Below are positions 1 to 4,315 of a DNA stretch of 7,578 nucleotides, in pieces. Made by a program: the position numbers and the translations under genes. Source of the stretch: Candidatus Levyibacteriota bacterium (GTDB taxonomy: Bacteria; Patescibacteriota; Microgenomatia; Levybacterales; UBA12049); NCBI GenBank assembly GCA_023245475.1, contig JAHFKF010000066.1:1-7578 (forward strand). The letters run 5' to 3'. Each line of letters begins with the position of its first letter. Within the stretch, counting starts at the first letter, position 1. The notes beneath the pieces were generated by a model, which was given only the letters and a program-made list of their open reading frames with translations, was not told the origin of the DNA and made no database searches.

Positions 1-435
1 AACGAAGCTCTTGCGTTATTTAAACGAGAATTCGATGAGAAACGCGCGTACAAAGTTCTTCCTGATTCAATGGTCAGAAAGAACGAAATGCCACGTCGAG
101 GCATAAAAATGCAAGAATCTCTAGTCGTTGCGGCACTTGTTATCATTGCTATTCTTGGCTATCTGCTTTTTCAATATCGTTCTGCTTTCTTCCCACCATC
201 GCTACACATAACATCCCCCAAAGAAGAAACCGTGGTCAATCAAGAAGTAACGGTAACAGGAAAGACAGTGCCGGAAGCAGCGGTCACGGTCAACAATGAA
301 CCTGTCTCTCTCAAAAGCAATGGAGAATTTTCAAAGATACTGACACTGTTTCCTGGGAAGACGACCATTACCGTCAAGGCAAAAAATTCCTTCGGCAAAG
401 AAACCGTGGTCAATCGCGAAGTGGTGGTCAAATGA
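1..435 (+). CDS. RodZ-like membrane protein, C-terminal part (5' end outside window)
   Basis: The reading frame is open from base 1 to the TGA at 433-435 (144 codons visible), so the ATG at 70 is probably internal. The visible protein begins with a helical stretch (NEALALFKREFDEK) resembling the end of the RodZ helix-turn-helix region, where an Arg/Tyr-rich helix is followed by a short Leu/Phe helix. Next come a basic juxtamembrane segment and one membrane helix (about residues 41-59, VVAALVIIAILGYLLF). An extracellular domain of about 80 residues follows, in the Ig-like/glucodextranase-B style: a HITSP start, alternating beta strands, VTVNNEPV and SNGEF turns, and a closing strand at the stop codon. 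Known family role: RodZ couples MreB-type cytoskeleton to wall synthesis; many CPR genomes carry an HTH-TM-Ig version. The MreB link is inferred here. It heads a plus-strand group with two small membrane proteins. The HTH itself lies outside the window, so the assignment is probable, not certain. Confidence 0.7.
   Translation, partial: NEALALFKREFDEKRAYKVLPDSMVRKNEMPRRGIKMQESLVVAALVIIAILGYLLFQYRSAFFPPSLHITSPKEETVVNQEVTVTGKTVPEAAVTVNNEPVSLKSNGEFSKILTLFPGKTTITVKAKNSFGKETVVNREVVVK
224..241 (+). repeat. 18-bp direct repeat, copy 1 (within RodZ-like gene)
   Basis: AAGAAACCGTGGTCAATC occurs here and again at 398-415, exact over 18 bases, with further matches (GAAGT) after a two-base mismatch. It encodes ETVVN followed by QEV in the first strand of the Ig-like domain. 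Confidence 0.85.
398..415 (+). repeat. 18-bp direct repeat, copy 2 (within RodZ-like gene)
   Basis: This is the second exact copy of the 18-mer at 224-241, 174 bases (58 codons) downstream and in the same reading frame. It encodes ETVVN followed by REV in the last strand of the Ig-like domain, just before the stop codon. Confidence 0.85.
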
Positions 436-491
436 TGCTCTTACTATTCTCTGTCTTGACATTGCAGGGGTAAGTAAGGTAACGTTAAGAT

Positions 492-785
492 ATGATCGAT
501 TCTGTCCAATTGATTCTGCTTATTGTCATAATCGTATTGACTATTCTTCTTGTCGTATTAGGCATACAAGTCTTCTTTATTCTTCGAGATGTTAGGCAAA
601 CAATTACTAAAACAAATAGAATTCTTGAAAATGCTGACTCAATTACCTCAAATATCCAAGAACCTCTTGAAGCTTTGGCATCGTTTGCTCTAGGAGCAAA
701 AGCAACTTCATTGTTTGGTGTAGTTAAATTCATTAAAAGCTTTTTGGGACGAGATAGTGACGACAGACGATCCTCTCGTGAGTAA
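492..785 (+). CDS. Small single-pass membrane protein, DUF948/YtxG-like (97 aa)
   Basis: Residues 6-31 form one long hydrophobic helix (ILLIVIIVLTILLVVLGIQVF). Residues 32-62 are amphipathic and polar (RDVRQTITKTNRILENADS), then come a less polar stretch (63-86) and a charged tail (RDSDDRRSSRE). A short membrane anchor followed by a coiled-coil-prone helix resembles DUF948 proteins such as B. subtilis YtxG. In B. subtilis ytxG precedes ytxH, and here too the next gene is YtxH-like, which supports the assignment. The ATG lies 56 bases after the RodZ-like stop. Only a weak purine-rich site (AAGG, around 476-479) precedes it, so initiation signals are poor. The 3' end runs to within 5 bases of the next gene's preferred start. 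The function is not known; a membrane scaffold or stress role is an inference from the relatives. Confidence 0.75.
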   Translation: MIDSVQLILLIVIIVLTILLVVLGIQVFFILRDVRQTITKTNRILENADSITSNIQEPLEALASFALGAKATSLFGVVKFIKSFLGRDSDDRRSSRE

Positions 786-789
786 TATC

Positions 790-1149
790 ATGGAACAAAA
801 GAATAATCACAACAGCGGATTTGGGAGCGGCTTCATGTTAGGCTTAATTATTGGCGTGGTTGTGACGTTATTATTTACTACAAAACGTGGCCGTGAATTA
901 TTTAAAAGAGCAACAGAACAAGGCTTGAGCAAATTTGCTGATCTTGAGCAACAAATCAAAAAGACAGGCGCCTTACTCGAAGATCCTGATGAGGATGATT
1001 ATATCGATGAGGAAGAAAGAGAAATACTTCGACCTGTGACCAAAGAAGAGAAGGAAGAAAGCAAACCACACGTTCATCATCATGAAAATGAAGAGGAAGC
1101 TGCTCATGCAGAACACAAAACCCACCGCTTCTTCAAAAAGAAAAGTTAA
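790..1149 (+). CDS. YtxH-like membrane protein with acidic, His-rich tail (119 aa)
   Basis: The N terminus is Gly-rich then hydrophobic (FGSGFMLGLIIGVVVTLLF, about residues 11-29), followed by TTKRGRELFKRATEQG. This is the usual YtxH/DUF3618-like layout: glycine-zipper membrane helix, then a basic KRGRE segment. A helix follows (to about 60), then a strongly acidic stretch (64-78, EDPDEDDYIDEEERE) and a histidine cluster (7 His in residues 94-112), ending in a basic FFKKKS. I chose the ATG at 790. The frame also has GTG codons at 757 and 778, but 757 would overlap the upstream gene by 29 bases and add residues atypical of the family. GTGAG at 778-782 could serve as a weak ribosome binding site. 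In B. subtilis, YtxH belongs to a stress-induced operon with YtxG; the molecular role is unknown. The His cluster might bind metal, which is unproven. Confidence 0.75.
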   Translation: MEQKNNHNSGFGSGFMLGLIIGVVVTLLFTTKRGRELFKRATEQGLSKFADLEQQIKKTGALLEDPDEDDYIDEEEREILRPVTKEEKEESKPHVHHHENEEEAAHAEHKTHRFFKKKS

Positions 1150-1159
1150 TTACTCCACT

Positions 1160-2125
1160 TTAATGGACACCGTATTTCTCAATGTTCGCATTATGCTGGG
1201 CAAGTGTTTTGGCATAATGATTGTGACCGCTTGAGTCTGAAACGTAATAAAGATAATCGGTATCTGGCGCTTCAAGAACTGCTGTTAAGGCCTCAATGCC
1301 AGGATTAGAAATTGGCGTTGGTGGTAAACCCGTAGTCTGATACGTATTGTAGGGCGAATCAAGTTTAAGATCATCAAGACTCAAGTGCTTCTTCCACCAT
1401 GACTTCTCAGATGGTTGATATCCCAAAGCATATTGCACTGTAGCATCAAGCTGCAACCCCATATCAATTCCTAGTCTATTGAAAATAACCGAAGCAACCA
1501 ATGGACGATCTTCAGGATAAAGCGCTTCACGCTCCACAAGAGACGCAATGGTTACCAATTCTGATTGTGAGAGATTACTTTTATTGGTGTGTGGGATGCT
1601 TGCATATTTTTTGTCAAAATTGCCACGCATGTCAGTAATAATAGTATCAATTGTCGCGTCTTTAGCAAACGAATACGTATCAGGGAAAAGATACCCTTCA
1701 TTCGTAATCAATCGCTGCCGCCAACTAGGCTGGTATGAATTAGGTAGTTTCTCTTCCAACAGATCAGCAATTTCCTCAGCACGCTTTCCTTCAGGAATAG
1801 TAAGCCTGGCATCAAACGTCCCCGTCTGTAAGGCTGTTAATACCCCTGACATATTCATGGATGGCGAAAGATAAAATTCTCCAGCTTGGATTTTGCCATC
1901 AAGCCCTTGTTGCTTGACGAGTAAGAAGAATGCAACAGGTTCTCTGATGAGTCCATCTTCCTTCAAATGACTTGCGATCTCACGCACACCCTCTCCCTGC
2001 TTAATGACAAACATTTTTGTTGTTTTATTGGAAGGATCAACCGCAGCAATACTGTGCACAAACCAAGCAAGGATGCCACCTACTGCCAAAAAGATAAGAA
2101 CAATAAGAAAAGAAAATTTTCTCAT
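1160..2125 (-). CDS. mltG: Endolytic murein transglycosylase MltG (YceG family)
   Basis: MltG is an inner-membrane lytic transglycosylase that cuts nascent glycan strands and is thought to terminate their polymerisation. From the chosen start (321 aa) there is a membrane anchor (about residues 3-26), then a LysM-like subdomain (about 37-101), then the catalytic YceG domain. Family motifs are intact: EGYLFPDTY (143-151), ASLVERE (194-200) with probable catalytic Glu198 (equivalent to E. coli Glu218), LDATVQYALG (226-235), SPYNTY and GLPPTPISNPG (257-276), and a C-terminal YYVSDSSGHNHYAKTLAQHN. Length matches the E. coli enzyme (about 340 aa). The start is ATG 2125 because GGAGG stands 7 bases upstream. 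The frame stays open to ATG 2179 and TTG 2185, which would overlap the phosphorylase stop and add a basic RRRR leader of 18-20 residues. It is the last gene of the minus-strand group, ending 10 bases from the convergent YtxH-like stop. Confidence 0.93.
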   Translation of the reverse strand: MRKFSFLIVLIFLAVGGILAWFVHSIAAVDPSNKTTKMFVIKQGEGVREIASHLKEDGLIREPVAFFLLVKQQGLDGKIQAGEFYLSPSMNMSGVLTALQTGTFDARLTIPEGKRAEEIADLLEEKLPNSYQPSWRQRLITNEGYLFPDTYSFAKDATIDTIITDMRGNFDKKYASIPHTNKSNLSQSELVTIASLVEREALYPEDRPLVASVIFNRLGIDMGLQLDATVQYALGYQPSEKSWWKKHLSLDDLKLDSPYNTYQTTGLPPTPISNPGIEALTAVLEAPDTDYLYYVSDSSGHNHYAKTLAQHNANIEKYGVH

Positions 2126-2132
2126 AACATTG

Positions 2133-2137
2133 CCTCC
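2133..2137 (-). promoter_or_regulatory. Strong Shine-Dalgarno site deciding the mltG start
   Basis: On the minus strand the sequence reads GGAGGCAATGTTATG, a full GGAGG with a 7-base spacer before ATG 2125. It is the best ribosome binding site in the window and favours the short MltG over starts at 2161, 2179 or 2185, none of which has a comparable site. Confidence 0.65.
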
Positions 2138-2171
2138 ACGACGACGTCTAGTAAGACGCATATTCTGTAGA

Positions 2172-3446
2172 TCATTCATATTCAAAGACAGGGAAATGCT
2201 TAAGCGAATCTTGTGCCTCCTTAAGATTGTATTCTTGCTCAGCGTAGAGCGTCATCAAGGGCTCATCTCGATGAAATGATTCCCTCATTTTTTTCTCGAG
2301 ATAAATGCCACTTTTCTTCTGTGCTGGTGCCCCAAGAATCTTTGCCAGAATAGAAGCATTCTTACTATTAATTGCCTTTACCATGCCACTTTGCTTTGCA
2401 AGAACCACATAGCTGAATCGACCCGGTCGTAAATCAGTACTTATTATATCAGATTTCCCACCTTGCGCTTTAATAATTTGTCTCATTTTTTTTAATGCTT
2501 CCCCACTTGTTAGTATTGATTTTGCCCATGTTCTACTATCTCCATAGTGCTTTTGAACATGCTCTTGAAGAGGTTTTGTTGCATCAGGCAGGCACAAATC
2601 AAACAGTTGTGTTGCAAGACGAAGGGCACGTTCTTCAAGATCTAAAGGACGGTCTGCTGTTTGCTCAAGTACTCTCAGGGCATCTCGCGCTTCAAGAAGG
2701 GGTCCTAACCCACGTCCTGCAGGCTGCTGTGTTTTATGGATATTCACAAATAACTTCACATTAAAACGCCCAGCTAGATATTCAAATTTTCCTGCCAAAA
2801 TATTAGCCTCAGCAAGCGTATGTACTTTGACATGATCTCCATAAGGAAGATCTATGACAATATGATTTGATCCAAAGGCAATTTTCTTTGCCATAATTGA
2901 AACGAGTACCTTATCAAAGCTTTCAAAAAGAAGTGGCTGCTCGACACGAATCAATTCATCGTCAGCAGGTGCAATATCAACACTTCCCCCCCAAACGATA
3001 CATGCATTGGTCTTTTTGACAATACGATAAATATCTTTTTCAGAGAAAGTTACAGGAGCAAGTACTTCCATATCATCTCCCGTCCCACCGGGCGTTGTGA
3101 TGGCACGAGAAGAACTCTTAGGGATAGTAAACCCAGCAGCGGCAATAATAGGAACAACAATCATCGTCGTCCTAGTCCCGGGCACGCCACCAATAGAATG
3201 CTTGTCAGCAACAATCCCCGGAAACTTCAATTGTGAACCTGTTTCAATCATTGCTTTGGTCAAATAGTAAATCTCTTCATTAGAGAACCCTTTGGAGTAA
3301 CCCGAGGCGGCAAAGTAGGTGGTCAGAATATCTCCGAGACGCTGGTTAGCAATCTCGTCCATGATGGTATAAATTTCTTTATAAGACAACTCCTTACCAA
3401 GTAATTTCTTTTGTATCGCTTCACGAACGACTGAGGCAGTATTCAT
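2172..3446 (-). CDS. deoA: AMP phosphorylase / thymidine phosphorylase family, short form
   Basis: This nucleoside phosphorylase-family enzyme (424 aa) resembles archaeal AMP phosphorylase more than bacterial thymidine phosphorylase. DKHSIGGVPGTRTT (81-94) replaces the bacterial DKHSTGGVGDKTS type, and SSSRAITTPGGTGDDMEV (111-128) replaces the GRGLGHTGGTLDKLE type. WGGSVDIAPADDELIRVE (152-169) and GRGLGP (244-249) are also AMP-phosphorylase-like. The alpha-helical domain is residues 1-75 or so, then the phosphate-binding alpha/beta domain, then a C-terminal domain. Archaeal AMP phosphorylases (about 500 aa) convert AMP and phosphate to adenine and ribose 1,5-bisphosphate. They carry an extra N-terminal domain of about 80 residues that is absent here, and the in-frame codons upstream reach a stop at 3452-3450. 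The ATG lies 3 bases after the small ORF's stop and has no clear Shine-Dalgarno, which suggests translational coupling. Substrate choice (AMP versus a nucleoside) cannot be settled by eye. Confidence 0.85.
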   Translation of the reverse strand: MNTASVVREAIQKKLLGKELSYKEIYTIMDEIANQRLGDILTTYFAASGYSKGFSNEEIYYLTKAMIETGSQLKFPGIVADKHSIGGVPGTRTTMIVVPIIAAAGFTIPKSSSRAITTPGGTGDDMEVLAPVTFSEKDIYRIVKKTNACIVWGGSVDIAPADDELIRVEQPLLFESFDKVLVSIMAKKIAFGSNHIVIDLPYGDHVKVHTLAEANILAGKFEYLAGRFNVKLFVNIHKTQQPAGRGLGPLLEARDALRVLEQTADRPLDLEERALRLATQLFDLCLPDATKPLQEHVQKHYGDSRTWAKSILTSGEALKKMRQIIKAQGGKSDIISTDLRPGRFSYVVLAKQSGMVKAINSKNASILAKILGAPAQKKSGIYLEKKMRESFHRDEPLMTLYAEQEYNLKEAQDSLKHFPVFEYE

Positions 3447-3449
3447 ACA

Positions 3450-3602
3450 TTAGACGTTTTTTATTTGCTCTATTGCTGTTTTAATCCCATTACTAATAAT
3501 CTTGTAAATAAAATAGACAGCACTGGTTAATGCTCTATGCACAATCGGCCATACCTTCTTGGCAAGAATAACAATCCTGGGTTGTTGCAAATTATCTTCC
3601 AT
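3450..3602 (-). CDS. Small hypothetical protein, 50 aa, between sortase and phosphorylase
   Basis: I do not recognise this protein. The frame runs from ATG (3602-3600) to TAA (3452-3450) and encodes 50 residues beginning MEDNLQQPRIVILAKK and ending AIEQIKNV. After a short polar, acidic start, residues 10-47 look like amphipathic helix with hydrophobic patches (VWPIVH, AVYFIYKII) broken by Lys/Arg/His, so peripheral membrane binding is plausible but there is no clean transmembrane helix. Support for a real gene: it fills the sortase-phosphorylase gap almost exactly, starting 2 bases after one stop and ending 3 bases before the next start. A purine-rich GAGAGA (3616-3611) sits 8 bases upstream, and nothing else explains the 158-base gap. 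It shares the phosphorylase's reading frame, separated by TAA TGT only. It does not look like the missing N-terminal domain of AMP phosphorylase. Confidence 0.7.
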   Translation of the reverse strand: MEDNLQQPRIVILAKKVWPIVHRALTSAVYFIYKIISNGIKTAIEQIKNV

Positions 3603-3604
3603 AT

Positions 3605-4315
3605 TTATATTCTCTCAAGTCTTGCCTTGATAATCAACCGCTTCCATGTAGTCCCTGGAGGAGTACAGGTAACAATTGTCAAATAACTATCATCATTTTC
3701 CTGCGTCAAGTACGATGTATCGTCTGCATCAACGACCGTAATACTAAAAATCTTGTAGGTAAATAAGGCATTGTTGCTACTTACGTGCAGCACATCATCT
3801 ACTTTTACATCTAAGACATTAGCAAAAATCGTTTTATAATCTTTCGGGTTGTATAGCTGAGGCAAGGTTGAATGACCAAAAATGACAGCATTACCTTTAT
3901 TCGGCGGCAATGGTGTACCGGGGAATTGAACAAGATGACTATTAAGATCGGTATCTACTGTTGAAACCGTTGCATTCTCAATGGACAATCGTGGAATTGA
4001 GATAACATACGAAGAAACATCTGTTTTAATTTGCACTTCTTTATACGTAGGCAACCAATCATTTTGTTGAAAGCTGTGAGTTGATGCGGTAAGTAAACTT
4101 GCAAGCGTTTCTTTGGTTAACACTTTGGTTTGAGGGATAGGAGAAGCAAAATTTGAACTTGCAAACGCTGGTTTTAAATAAAGTTCCCACGAAATTAGTG
4201 GAGAGAGTGTATACAAACCAAAGACTAAGCCAATAACAGATAACCCAAGTCCAACGAAACGAAAAAACTTACGTATATTTCTCGTTTTTGATTTAGTGTA
4301 AAAATATTTTTTCAT
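3605..4315 (-). CDS. Sortase (class D/E-like cysteine transpeptidase)
   Basis: Sortases are membrane-anchored transpeptidases that cleave a C-terminal sorting motif and attach the protein to the cell envelope. The 236-aa protein has a basic N terminus, one membrane helix (about residues 19-41), a linker, and a sortase beta-barrel from about residue 95 to the end. The catalytic set is complete: His148 in IFGHSTLP, Cys217 in TIVTCTPPG, and Arg226 in KRLIIKA. FPGTPLPPNKGNAVIFGH (131-148) is the typical lead into the histidine. A single N-terminal anchor and a TxTC motif near the C terminus suggest class D or E; I cannot separate them by eye. The start ATG overlaps the upstream stop as ATGA (4315-4312), preceded by GGAGA, so it is translationally coupled to the 796-aa protein. 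No protein in the window shows a sorting signal, so its substrates are encoded elsewhere. Confidence 0.93.
   Translation of the reverse strand: MKKYFYTKSKTRNIRKFFRFVGLGLSVIGLVFGLYTLSPLISWELYLKPAFASSNFASPIPQTKVLTKETLASLLTASTHSFQQNDWLPTYKEVQIKTDVSSYVISIPRLSIENATVSTVDTDLNSHLVQFPGTPLPPNKGNAVIFGHSTLPQLYNPKDYKTIFANVLDVKVDDVLHVSSNNALFTYKIFSITVVDADDTSYLTQENDDSYLTIVTCTPPGTTWKRLIIKARLERI

Noticed and set aside
70..435. ATG at 70 as the true start of the first gene
   Set aside because: The frame is open to base 1 and the upstream residues look like the end of a RodZ-type helix region, so the gene almost certainly begins outside the window.
456..485. Possible promoter upstream of the DUF948-like gene: a perfect TTGACA at 456-461 in the 56-base gap
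   Set aside because: The only -10 candidate at suitable spacing (TAACGT at 480-485, 18-base spacer) matches 3 of 6 positions, and the transcript would start almost at the ATG. A chance hexamer is just as likely.
757..789. GTG 757 as the start of the YtxH-like gene
   Set aside because: It would overlap the upstream gene by 29 bases and add a polar leader atypical of the family; ATG 790 gives a standard YtxH N terminus.
3450..3602. The small ORF as the missing N-terminal domain of AMP phosphorylase, split off by a stop
   Set aside because: That domain is a beta-rich module of about 80 residues, while this product is 50 residues and helical/amphipathic, with its own start and spacing.
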